Shown piece by piece: positions 55,601 to 64,000 of a DNA stretch of 64,000 nt. Position 1 is the first letter of the stretch, and each line of letters opens with the position of its first letter. The position numbers were made by a program, and so were the translations under genes. The DNA is from Davidsoniella eucalypti. Taxonomy: Eukaryota; Ascomycota; Sordariomycetes; Microascales; Ceratocystidaceae. Location: the NCBI GenBank assembly GCA_004009845.1, contig RMBW01000082.1:1-64000 (forward strand). The letters run 5' to 3'. The notes below the pieces were generated by a model. It was not told the DNA's origin and made no database searches. It saw only the letters and a program-made list of their open reading frames with translations.

Positions 55601-55890
55601 CTGCTTGCGATGTCGAGAGGCTTTTCTATTGTGAAGTCAATGCCCTTTTGGATATAGGTCACGACCCTTGGTCTTGTTAGCAGAGATAAAGCTGGTTTGA
55701 CGGTGTGAAAGTTTTGGTGGTCCTGGAAAATCCATTTGCCTTCTTTTTTCCATACCCAGGGTTCTTGAATGCACAATATCTCCACTCTCTGCGTTATTGC
55801 TAATCCAAAGAGATGGTCCAAAATGCCTTTACGCTTTCCCTGGTTATGCTGAAAGATCGTGAGTTTTCTAATCATAAAAATACTTAACAA
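52695..55890 (-). pseudogene. LINE ORF2: endonuclease, reverse transcriptase, RNase H (broken)
   Basis: Endonuclease (55880-55147) keeps the catalytic motifs Q-E-P-W, G-D-F-N-T-H-H and G-S-D-H-Q, after a start M-I-R-K-L-T-I-F-Q-H-N. A cluster of T7-T8 runs at 55060-55160 breaks the frame before the RT. The RT resumes with S-K-P-W-W-N-D-E-L, then S-A-G-P-D-G-I, L-D-I-K-G-A-F-D-H-V, G-I-P-Q-G-S-P and Y-I-D-D (near 53670). The LTR at 53984-54162 interrupts it, and the frame is the same on both sides. A TAG lies at 53422-53424. A frameshift near 53035 precedes RNase H (Y-T-D-G-S-M-E, C-E-S-Y-A-I-Y-R-A-L), which is cut off before its last catalytic residues. Confidence 0.86.
53984..54162 (+). repeat. 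Solo LTR of family 3 inside the LINE
   Basis: 179 bp, TGTCAGGGGCTAAGG...GTTCGTGTCA, in the orientation opposite to the LINE. Perfect target duplication CTTTC (53979-53983, 54163-54167). It contains the TATAAATAGGGACC box and self-primer ATCGGTATCAA. Confidence 0.95.
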
Positions 55891-56569
55891 TCTTGACTTT
55901 TTGCGCAACAAAGAACATCTGCTTGTTGAGACAAGCAGACGCACTTGCCTGGTTCAGGACAGTAAACACGACGGATCCGACCGTCTGTCCTGGGCGAGGT
56001 TTGCGTAGTATGCGCACTCTCGGGAGGGCCTCGATGCCATTGCTGTCGTAGAATTCTTCAGCAAAGTTATCGATCTCTTCGAGACGCATCCCGTGCATCA
56101 CAAGGCGTTGCCAGTTTTCAGGCTCGATGCAGTCCTTCCAGCCCAAAGGCCGGAGGCGTGCCATCCAGCTGTCCTTAGTTTTGAGGAGGCTGGCCTTCGC
56201 GGAGGTGCTGCTGCATGTGATGCTGATGTTATTCTTCGAGGTCAGCCTCACCTCAATGGCCTTCATTTCTCCATTGCAGTTAACCAAGTCACGGATGTGC
56301 TTGGGGGAGGGAATCTTGCCACCACCGATAAGCAGAAGCTTGTTGGTGCTCTGTGTAGTCTGAACAGAGCTTGGTAGCTCGATCTCCTCGATGCGGCGTT
56401 TGTTTTTGTTGTTTTTGTTGATGGTGGTGTTGATTTCGTCGGTCATTTCGCTGTCGTCCATGTGTGTTGGTACGAGGCTGATTGATTCAGTGGGGGTGAC
56501 CGTTGGGCTTTCGCCGTCTTTCGAGGCTTCAATCGCCCTTAATGCATCGCGCATGGCGTGCGCCATCAT
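55868..56569 (-). pseudogene. LINE ORF1 without its zinc knuckles
   Basis: A 233-residue open frame from M-M-A-H-A-M-R-D-A-L. It has a charged N-terminal third (I-N-K-N-N-K-N-K-R-R), a middle with L-L-I-G-G-G-K and a conserved-looking R-I-L-R-K-P-R-P-G-Q-T-V-G-S-V-V-F. It ends F-F-V-A-Q-K-V-K-I-V-K-Y-F-Y-D at the point where, in related fungal LINE ORF1 proteins, CCHC knuckles would follow. ORF2 starts immediately and overlaps. Either a deletion joined the two ORFs or this lineage lacks the knuckles. Confidence 0.7.
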
Positions 56570-57403
56570 GCAACTGGTATTAATAGATTCGTAGAGATGA
56601 GTTAAGTATTTTAAACGTGTTTTGAGATGGATTCGAGCAAAATTGTATTAATTTTCGCTGATTTTTTGGTCTTTTTTGAGTGCTGAGCTCTTGGTATTCT
56701 TACATAATTTATATACGTCTTATTACATTTCCCTTGCAATGAAACATTCCTTTAGAACTACGTACATAACTTACTGTAAGTCCTTGATCATTGCTGATTA
56801 TACTACTACCATTCTTTTTACTCATGACTATGTAGAACTTCTTCTAAACAAACTTGGTCTTTGCTCATGTGTTTTAGCGACGATATTAACTTGCATTATA
56901 AGTCGGGAATCATTCAGTGAACAATATATCCTGCAGATACTACAGAAAGTGATTGCTATGTAAGTTCAGTATTAAAATGCCAACTGTGCCAGTTGCTACC
57001 ACTACACTTGTTGTTTTATCAATCATGTAAGCTCTAAATCCCAACCACCTAATGTCATGCTATTGTAATGGTATAAGTACCTAAAGTTGTTGATAATTTG
57101 AACTGCTGCCATGTTAGTCTTGTGGTTCTTCTTACAACTAAAGAACCTAACTGAAATACATATCAAGTTAGTGTCTGTCGCTATTGTGCTATAATTCCCA
57201 GTAATATCCATTAAATCTACTTGTTATATTATCTTGTTTGGCTAACTATCCTTTTCAAATTTGTTGACTATCTTTCTATATTGTACCTAGATACTTGCTT
57301 TATATTGTAGAACTCCCAAGAAATATTTAGTATTCTACGAGTGAATTTCTGCATGCAATCAACATGATTTTTAATTTAAATCTTTTAGGTTATATTTTAA
57401 ATC

Positions 57404-57456
57404 TTTTTTTTTAAAAAAATTCAGTAATCTTACGGAGCTATAGAGCTATAAACATG
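57404..57456 (-). mobile_element. Micro-retroposon copy 3 (degenerate)
   Basis: The body near 57418-57456 (plus strand TCAGTAATCTTACGG... GAGCTATAAACATG) follows a mixed T/A run. It diverges from copies 1 and 4 at several bases, and I found no convincing target duplication. In minus sense it begins AACATG, like the AACATC start of copies 2 and 5. Confidence 0.5.
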
Positions 57457-57502
57457 TTATTTATAGACCTTATTTCTAAATCTGTCGACACTAATTCAAC
57501 CC

Positions 57503-57580
57503 TGTAGCGTTTCTTTTTTTTTTTTTTTTAATTCATTTATCTTATGGAGCTATAGAGCTATGAAGATTGTAGCGTTTCTT
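57503..57580 (-). mobile_element. Micro-retroposon copy 4 with perfect 13-bp target duplication
   Basis: A 14-T run and a 38-bp body (57530-57567) are flanked by TGTAGCGTTTCTT at 57503-57515 and 57568-57580. Minus-strand sense is body then poly(A). The first 29 bases of the body fold as one hairpin (ATCTT with AAGAT; AGCT with AGCT; 4-nt loop), followed by an unpaired AAATGAATT and the A tail. Confidence 0.85.
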
Positions 57581-57981
57581 AAAACCTACTAATGTCCTCT
57601 TCTGGAATGCTTGCAGCCTGTTTAATTTTTGTTTCAGCCTATTTCTACCTTCTAACATTACCTGAAGCCTTAAAAATTACTTACACTCTTACAAACTCAA
57701 ACTATCCACCTTTGCCTTTACTTACGATATTGTCTATATTTATATCTATCATTATTACAAATGATACCAAGCAGTTGTTGCCCTGTACTCCTGATAAAAA
57801 GTAGTCTATTCATATCACATTACTCTTTTCGTTACCTTGATCAAAATCTCCCTTTAGATATTTTATGTTGTTCTATTGCCTTTTTTATTTCTAGAATTGA
57901 CAAGAAACACTGGCAAGTATGCTTATCTTTACAGTATAGTTTAATTGGTTCCAAAAGACCGCATGATAGCCGCAAAAACAA

Positions 57982-58060
57982 CTTCAATTTTCAACATCTT
58001 CATAGCTCTATAGCTCCATATATTAATGAAATAAATAAAAATTGAAAGACCTTCAATTTT
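57982..58060 (+). mobile_element. Micro-retroposon copy 5 (plus orientation)
   Basis: Body from 57994 (AACATCTTCATAGCTC) to about 58030, then an A-rich tail. CTTCAATTTT flanks it at 57982-57991 and 58051-58060. The equivalent site at 36415-36440 lacks the insertion, so an empty-site comparison is available within the window. Confidence 0.7.
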
Positions 58061-58270
58061 AATAGATAACAGCCCTGCATTCATTGTTTTATGGTTAGTG
58101 AATTCTGTACTAACAGAAGAGCTTTGGCGCTTATTCTTTCACAAGCAAAATATATGACTTATGCCATTAATTGAATCATCAATTACCTATTTATTCAAGG
58201 CATCTATGTATTGTATAGAGAATTGTCTGTGTGTTATTTTTAAAATCAAGTCTTCAATCATTTTAAAATT

Positions 58271-58306
58271 CTTTTTTAATTCATTAATCTTATAGCTATG
58301 AAGATT
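58271..58306 (-). mobile_element. Micro-retroposon copy 6 (internally deleted)
   Basis: A T6 run plus a shortened body, ending TAGCTATGAAGAT at 58306. About ten bases between the two AGCT motifs are missing, yet a hairpin can still form. No clear target duplication. It lies where the parallel repeat copy at 51930-51960 has none. Confidence 0.5.
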
Positions 58307-58560
58307 CGTCCTTGCACCTATAACTTACCTTTGCTAGTGCGTATGGCCCTGTAAAATTATTTTATTACCATTCAAACCAAATATTATTACTGCTTCTGTT
58401 CTTTTAAAAGTGAAAAAAAATCAGAAAAGGCAGGCTTATTTCCTAGAGCTAGTACCAATTTTTTCTGCTGACAAACATATTACTCGTAAGCAAAATCCCG
58501 AAAAAACCCACTTTTCTAGATGTATTTATCCAATCACATGTCCGGTTGAACTAAATACAT

Positions 58561-58738
58561 TGACACGAACTAGGTGAGGCAGTGGCAAGCAATCTAGTAG
58601 AAAGGACTTCGATTGATACCGATGAAGGAGAAAGGCTAATATCTGTTGGAATACGGCGGGAATAGGTCCCTATTTATAGCCGTTTATCTGACTAGGTAAA
58701 TACCTAGACAAATACCAACTGGGCCTTAGCCCGTGACA
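58561..58738 (-). repeat. 3' LTR of element E (family 3, 178 bp)
   Basis: In minus sense it starts TGTCACGGGCTAAGG and ends CTAGTTCGTGTCA. The adjacent 58739-58911 is the 3' untranslated region; its minus-strand sequence CCGAGGGGGGAGGGGGCT next to the LTR is the polypurine tract. It differs from D's LTR at several positions, so E and D are not the same age or subfamily. Confidence 0.93.
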
Positions 58739-58911
58739 TTAGCCCCCTCCCCCCTCGGCAGACTAACTAATTCTAACTGAAAAATCTATAATACATGCTG
58801 ACAAATTAAGTTTGTCTTTAAAAAAAAATGGCGCAGGGAGTGCTGCGGAAAAATAAGGAGTATCGTAAATACGGTAAACTCCGAGTGGCGGTAGCGCCGA
58901 TTGAATGTTAC

Positions 58912-61900
58912 TTAGTGAGTGGTACCGTGCCAATACGAAAATAATGAGTCTGATGATTCCTCCCCCCCTTGATGTTGCATGTGGGTGGGTGGCTGTGGGG
59001 ATGCGGCTTGGTCCGATGGGACTGTGCTAACTTGCTCAATAATGGCTGAGGACGCGGTGACTAGGGAGCGATCCAGGAAGATGCGCCAAGCGAGGGTACT
59101 TTCGACGTGTTCTACTGGTTCCCAAGTGGGGTCCTGGTAACCTGACCACTTAACTAGTGCCTGTTCGTGGCCGCGGTACTTACGCTGGCGGACGATTTCC
59201 TCAACTCGGAATTCCCCTTCAGCTAGAGACTCGTCGCCGTATGCTTCGTCTCTCGTAATGGCTTCGGGTTCATCGTCTTGGAGCACTTGAGAAGGTAGGG
59301 GGTTGTTGAAGGCGTGACGGACCTTGTTCACGTGAAAGACAGGGTGGACCAAGCCGGGGACGTCCAGTCGGACTGCATGGGAACCTACGAGGCCTGTGAC
59401 CGTGTAGCGGCGTGCCAGCCAATCTAATTTCTTAGATGGTCTCAGGATGAGAGATTTTCCGTTTTCAGGAAGACTTTGTCTCCTATCTTGAATTGCGAGG
59501 CTGGCTGGCGACGGCGGTTGGCTGCGGTTTCCTGGTAGTCCTGTGCGGAGGCTATGGCTACTTGCGCGAATCCCGATGCATTGCTGATTTTGTCTAGGAA
59601 TGCTTGTGCGTCGTGGACGGGGGATCGTGTGGAGGCTGGGTCAGTGGATGGTGATGGTTCCACTATGGACATGTTGTAGCCGTGGGTAGCGAAGAAGGGC
59701 GCTAGGCCTGTGCTGGAAACCGTGCGGTTGTTGAGTGCAATTTGGGCTTGGGGTAGTAATTCGGCCCAGTCGTCCTGTGCGAAGGAGCAGAAAATGCGAA
59801 GGAAGGTCTCAACTTCTTGGTTACTTCGTTCTTGGGCGCCATCCGTTTGTGGATGGAAGGCTGTGGAAAGGCGTCGTGTGATGCTGAAGCGCCTGCAGAC
59901 TTCGCCCCAAAATAATGAAGAGAACTGTGGTCCACGGTCTGATACAATGGCCGTGGGAAAACCGTGGTGGACGAAGACATGGGTAATGAGGGCTCGGGCC
60001 GTCGCTTCGGCCGAGGTGTCTGACATGGGGACGAGGATTTGAGACTTGGATAGTCTATCGGTGATCCCGAGAATAAAGAGGTGACCCTTGGATGGAGGTA
60101 GGGGGCCAATAAAGTCCATGGCCAGCTCGGACCAGTGGCGTGATGGGATTGGAAGGGGCTTGAGGAGACCGCGCTTCTGTTCTCGCCAATACTTGCTCTT
60201 TCCGCAAGTGGTGCAATTGGAGACGAATTGCCGGACATCGTTGGTGAGTCCTGGCCAAGTATATTCGCGCGCGACTAGGTCCCTGGTAATTTCGCGACCA
60301 GGGTGTCCTGACAAGTGGGAGTCATGGACAGTCTGGATCAGTTTGGTGCGTAAGGGTTCAAAACGGGGGATCCATAGTCTGTTGCGCCAACGAAGGAGGC
60401 CTAAGTCGTCCACGGAGCATTCGCTGATTTGCCATTGCAGGCCCCATGCTGAGGGAAAAGACCTAGCTGCTTCTTGGACAAGGGAGCGGGCTAGCCACCA
60501 TCGGTTGTTGGAGGCCAGGGCTTGAGTCCAGAGGGCTGTGAGGTCGGGGTCTGCAAACGGGGAAGGTAGTGCGACCTGCGTGGCGACCTCGTCTGAGGCT
60601 GCGTCCAGGTCTGGAACGTTGGACCAGACTGCGTTGATTACGACCAGGTTGTCTCCTGAGTCGGCAGGGGCGAGGAGTTGGTGTACTCTACTTAGCAGCC
60701 TGTCGTCGTTGGCATCCTTGGGCATGTCTTGGTCTCTGCGGGAAAGGGCATCGGGCACAACTTGGTCTGTGCCCGGGCGGTGCTTTAGTTCAAAGCTAAA
60801 ATCCGATAACTCGTAGCCCCAGCGGCGTTGGCGCTCTGCTAGGGTTCTTTTGGTCCTAAAGAACTCGAGGTTACGGTGGTCCGTGAATACAGTGAAATGG
60901 ACTCCTAGGAGAAAGTGTCTCCATTGGCGGATCGCCCAATAAATCGCCAACATTTCCTTGTCGTGGATAGGATAGTTGGACTCAGCAGGGGTGAGTTTCC
61001 TAGACAGGAAGGCGATTGGGTGAAGGAGGCCGTCAGTGCCGCGCTGAGTGAGTTCAGCGCCGAGGGCATAGCCAGAGGAGTCCGCTGAGAGAATAGTTTC
61101 TCTATCAGGTTCGAAGGGGACCAAGAGGGGGGGAGCGACGAAGGCTTCCTTGATCTTGCGGAATGAGTCGTCGCAAGCATCAGTCCAAATGAAGGGTGTA
61201 TCCTTTTTGGTTAAGTTGGTTAGGGGAGCCAGGGTTTCGGAGATGCGAGGGACAAAGTCCCTGTAAAAGTTGACAAAGCCTGTGAAGCGGCGTAACTCTG
61301 TCAGAGTGTAGGGACGTTCCCAGTTGCGAATGGCTTCGGACTTGTCCGGGTCTGCACGGATGCCTAGGCCTGGGCCCACCAGGAATCCGAGGAACTTAAT
61401 TTCCTTGGCTGCGAATTGGCATTTCCTGATGTCGAGCTGGAGGTCTGCTTTGTCCAGGGCGGATATAATTTCCAGGACTAGTTTGCGGTGGTCTTCAAGG
61501 GACCCGCTGGAATAGATACAGACGTCGTCGATATAGGCGTCACAGTTGATACCATGCCATTTGTCCAGCACTACGTTGATGCGGCGTTGGAAGGCAGCTG
61601 GGGCGTTGGTAAGCCCGAAGGGGACGACATTCCACTGGAAGGCACCCAGTGGGGTGCGAAAGGCTGTTAAGTGTTCAGAGCCTGGGGCAATTCGGATGCG
61701 GTGGAAGGCCGAGATAACGTCTACCTTGGAAACCCATTCAGAACCTGTGATGCGACGCAGAGTTTCTCCCATGAGAGGCAGGGGGTACTTGTCCTTGATT
61801 GATGCGTTGTTAACTCCACGGTAGTCTACGCAGAAGCGTACTCCGCCTCCTGGTTTATTGACGAAGAGGACGGAGGAACCGTGTTCCGAGTCAGAGGGGC

Positions 61901-62646
61901 TGATGAACTGGGTGCCTTTGAGGCCTTCCAGGGTCTTTTGGAGGACGAGGAGTTCCGGGCGTGTGAGGGGGTAAAGCGACTGGGTAGGGATTTTGGCGCC
62001 TGGTTTGAGCCTGATTTCCAAGTCTACTCCAGGCCTGTGCGGGGGTAGTGTCTCGGCTAGTTTAGGGTCGAAAGCCGAGGCTACTGGCTCTAACCAGTCG
62101 GGTAAGTGCGGACGTGATTTGTCCTTATGGGCGAGAGCGATCTGGATGTTCTCCAGCGAAGCTCTATAAATACTCACGTTGCCCTCCTCGCTGCAGAGTT
62201 TATAAAATTCCTCTGCGTTTAGCTCTTCAGCAGGTGCGATAATTACCTCTTGTTTCCGAGGCCGGAGCCTTACATCGTTGTTTACCAACCATCTCTGGCC
62301 TAGGATGATGTCCTCAGTTTGGCCAGGAACCACGTAGGCCCAAATGGTTTCTTGGTGGCCGTTGATGGTGAGGGAGAAGGCGGCGATGGTGTCGATGTGC
62401 GGGGGGTTGTCCTGTGTAGTGACTTGGACAATCTCTCGTTCGGAGATGGTGTGGGTGAGGATGGCGTGAGGGAGGAGACGCGGGGGAACGACGGCGACAG
62501 TGAGGCAGCCACTATCCACGAGGGCCTTAGTCGAGTAGTCACCTAAACTTACGTCTAAATAATTACCCGAGGCACTCATTTCTAATCTGACTATTCTATC
62601 TCCAATTGATTCCCCCTTGTCGGGGAGCGGTTTCCCCCGACTATCT
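58912..62646 (-). pseudogene. pol: Pol polyprotein, element E (one frameshift before the chromodomain)
   Basis: In the -1 frame from gag, open without a stop through protease (A-L-V-D-S-G-C), RT (F-G-L-T-N-A-P-A-A-F; Y-I-D-D-V near 61530), RNase H (S-A-D-S-S-G), integrase zinc site (H...H...C-T-T-C) and D-D-E core (M-D-F-I-G-P; V-S-D-R-G-P; Q-E-R-S-N-Q-E). At about 59445 a one-base change ends the frame at L-S-S-stop. The remaining part (59441-58912) has the H-P-V-F-H-V module and chromodomain (F-R-V-E-E-I ... W-E-P-V-E-H). Apart from that lesion, it is well preserved. Confidence 0.93.
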
Positions 62647-62653
62647 AAAAATC
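62619..62653 (-). promoter_or_regulatory. Predicted -1 frameshift signal, element E
   Basis: Minus-strand GATTTTTAG (62653-62645) is followed by GTCGGGG (62641-62635) and CCCCGAC (62625-62619), a seven-pair stem with a 9-nt loop. The loop sequence differs from the other families while the stem is kept. The -1 frame is open from the slip site into pol, and the first ATG in it is only at 62579. Confidence 0.68.
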
Positions 62654-63536
62654 CGGCTCATTGCTGACTGAAGGGGCGGTGCTAGAGGATTGCGGTTGCG
62701 AGGTACTTAGACATTCATTGATCATTGAGCGAACATCCTCTAGGGAGATGGATGGCTTAGTGGCCGCGGCGTTGGCGCGGATGGCACCCCTGGCGTTGCG
62801 TGAGTTACGGCATTCTGCGGTGCTGTGGCCTGGTCTCTTGCATTTGGAGCAGAAGTTAGGGGAGCTTGGGCAGAACCTCGGGGAATGTCCCTTTAGGTTG
62901 CAGGAGGAGCAGGGGGGAGCGTCTGAGCACTTGAACGAGGAGTGCGTGGTCTGTTGACAAAAGAGGCAGGGCTTGAAAGTGGTTGCGCTGCTGTTCACGG
63001 GGGGCGCCTGAGAGGGCTGCATAGGGGTAGGCTGGCGCCAGTTGGAGGAGGTTGCGCGGCGAGCCTTGTTGGTTTCCTTGACTCTGGCGACAGGACGCAT
63101 TGTTGCTATCATAGTGTCGAAGGGTCTGATGTGGAAGAGCGTGGCAAGGTGATCCTGCATGTCTGGGTGCAGGCCTTCTTGGAGGATGGACAGTAGTGTG
63201 TTATGGTCTGTAATTTGGGCTTTGTCGCGGAGGGCGCATAGGCGGTTGGTGAATGTTTCGAAAGGCTCGCTAGGTCCCTGCTTTATTTTCATCAGTAGGC
63301 GGTTGGCCGTTCTGGCGCGGTCTGGGTCGTCATAGCGTGAGTCTAGGTACGCGATAAATAGCTGGAAACCGGTAGGGGACGCTAAGTGCTGAAGGTACTT
63401 GGGGCGGACTTGGTCCCTGATCTCGGGAGAGAGTGAGTTCATGGTGTAAGCTAGTTGGTCCCTAGGCGAGTGAAACCTCTGGAAGTCGACGAGGAATTTC
63501 TCGTTGAGCTCGTGCTTCCATGTGGTGTAGTCGAAC
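62645..63536 (-). pseudogene. gag: Gag, element E (N-terminus cut off by F)
   Basis: Open from F-D-Y-T-T-W-K-H-E-L at 63536 to TAG at 62645. Capsid region Y-L-D-S-R-Y-D-D-P-D-R-A-R is shared with element D. Three CCHC knuckles (C-L-F-C, C-S-S-C, C-S-K-C) precede an alanine/arginine stretch and the end E-P-D-F-stop. The frame also runs on into the F and G LTR sequence, but that part is fortuitous. Confidence 0.9.
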
Positions 63537-63574
63537 TGACACGAACTAGGAAGAGGCAATGGCAAGCAATCTAG
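63537..63574 (-). repeat. Fragment of a family-3 LTR (element F)
   Basis: 38 bases identical to the end of element D's LTR (plus strand TGACACGAACTAGG...AATCTAG), inserted in E gag. The rest of the LTR and of F would lie right of the window, beyond element G, which cuts this LTR after AATCTAG. Confidence 0.82.
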
Positions 63575-63753
63575 TGAGACGATATACGAGGATTTGCAAG
63601 GAAAAATGGTCGTAAAAGTGGATTGAATTGAGACCGATGAGGGAGAAAGAGAAACTAAGACTAAACTACGAGGGAATCGGTCCCTATTTATGTCAAAGTC
63701 AAGTAGGGCCAAGGCATGACTTGGCCAATACTGATGGGCCTTAGACCCTTACA
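63575..63753 (-). repeat. 3' LTR of element G (family 2, 179 bp)
   Basis: Almost identical to the LTR of element C (16241-16419) and the solo LTR at 49000, in inverse orientation. It adjoins the polypurine tract of G at 63754, which fixes it as a 3' LTR. Confidence 0.93.
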
Positions 63754-64000
63754 ATAGTCTCCCCCCCCCACCGGCAGAAAAAATTTACTAATTTTACAAC
63801 AAAAACCCATAAAAACTCCTTCAAACAACCAATACAATATGACAAATAACAGAAAACAAGATGAGCCATGGTAACAATCCAATAAAACAAAAATAACACT
63901 TTCCAAACAGGGTAAAGATACCGGAAGCGGTAGGCGCTAGGGGGCGCAAGCGGTCGTCGTGGCGCAGTGATGTGCAGCACAGCCTCCAATCGGGGAGGAT
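63754..64000 (-). mobile_element. 3' untranslated region of element G
   Basis: Matches 15990-16240 of element C in reverse complement: the guanine-rich polypurine tract (CCGGTGGGGGGGGGAGACTAT in minus sense, at the LTR), GTAAATTTTTTCTGCC, and the upstream CGCCACGACGACCGCTTGCG. The coding part of G lies right of the window. Confidence 0.88.

Larger units (their letters stand above)
52695..56640 (-). mobile_element. Decayed LINE (Tad-like non-LTR retrotransposon)
   Basis: On the minus strand, ORF1 is followed by an ORF2 with apurinic-type endonuclease, reverse transcriptase and RNase H, in the usual order for Tad/I-type fungal LINEs. It is interrupted in the RT domain by a solo LTR (53984-54162). 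It carries one nonsense codon, several frameshifts in T/A runs, and a truncated end in RNase H. The 5' end is placed near 56640 where the AT-rich repeat resumes. No target duplication was found. Confidence 0.88.
56712..58540 (+). repeat. AT-rich dispersed repeat P, second long copy, with micro-insertions
   Basis: 56712-57110 is a direct repeat of 51030-51430 (shared: ATTACATTTCCCTTG, CAAACTTGGTCTTTGCTC, ATATATCCTGCA, AATGTCATGCTATT). 58180-58260 and 58310-58540 match 51730-51810 and 51960-52690. The middle, 57960-58170, matches 36400-36560 instead. Four micro-retroposons are inserted between 57404 and 58306. It ends next to element E's target site (TACAT, 58556-58560). Confidence 0.62.
58561..63536 (-). 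mobile_element. Element E, Ty3/gypsy chromovirus (family 3), 5' end interrupted
   Basis: On the minus strand this has partial gag, the frameshift site, pol with chromodomain, the 3' untranslated region and the 3' LTR. Gag is cut at 63536 by insertion of element F. The left flank TACAT (58556-58560) is the expected target duplication, and the partner is outside the window. Pol is open over more than 1,000 codons and has one frameshift near 59445. Confidence 0.93.

Noticed and set aside
1..64000. tRNA, rRNA or telomeric repeat sequences
   Set aside because: No convincing B-box/cloverleaf, rRNA core segments or TTAGGG/CCCTAA tracts were seen. A covariance-model scan would be needed to exclude diverged tRNAs.

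Overview
The window looks like a repeat-rich block from a filamentous ascomycete (Pezizomycotina-type) genome. The evidence is short GT-AG introns in the gene remnants, Ty3/gypsy chromoviruses with C-terminal chromodomains, a Tad-like LINE, fungal-only gene families (YAT amino-acid permease, intradiol dioxygenase-like protein, fungal transcription-factor domains, a TLH/RecQ-associated domain), and a sharp contrast between GC-rich retroelements and AT-rich spacers. The species cannot be told from the sequence. No host gene in the window appears intact.

Layout. 1-19552 is a four-deep nest of LTR retrotransposons: element A (479-6875, complete, TSD ACACC) sits in pol of B (1-478 + 6876-10714). 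B sits in gag of C (10715-16419), and C sits in pol of D (16420-19552, minus strand). 20191-22458 is a frameshifted AGP2-like amino-acid permease, followed by a decayed transcription-factor remnant to about 24.0 kb. From about 25.3 to 50.5 kb there is a large inverted repeat: arm A 26.38-34.24 kb, arm B 42.14-50.47 kb. Its 7.9-kb spacer holds fragments of a lectin-like protein, an MFS transporter, a TLH-type protein and a transcription factor. Each arm carries a dead intradiol dioxygenase-like gene and an LTR. 50.5-52.7 and 56.7-58.5 kb are AT-rich repeat. 52.7-56.6 kb is a decayed LINE (minus strand) split by a solo LTR. 58561-64000 is a second nest: element E (minus), interrupted in gag by F, whose LTR is interrupted by G.

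The LTR elements fall into three related families (1: A, B; 2: C, G; 3: D, E, F), with a fourth known only from solo LTRs. They share three RNA-level features that can be read directly. The first is an 11-nt primer-binding site complementary to the element's own LTR (Tf1-type self-priming), with a covarying base pair between families. The second is a shifty stop codon GAT-TTT-TAG followed by a hairpin with compensatory changes, with pol open in the -1 frame. The third is an array of short hairpins in the 5' leader, built from unrelated sequences in families 1 and 3. Their Gag proteins also begin with hydrophobic membrane-anchor-like segments.

The least familiar object is a very short retroposon-like repeat. 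It is a 38-nt hairpin-forming body with a poly(A) tail and 10-13 bp target-site duplications, present in six copies in the AT-rich DNA.
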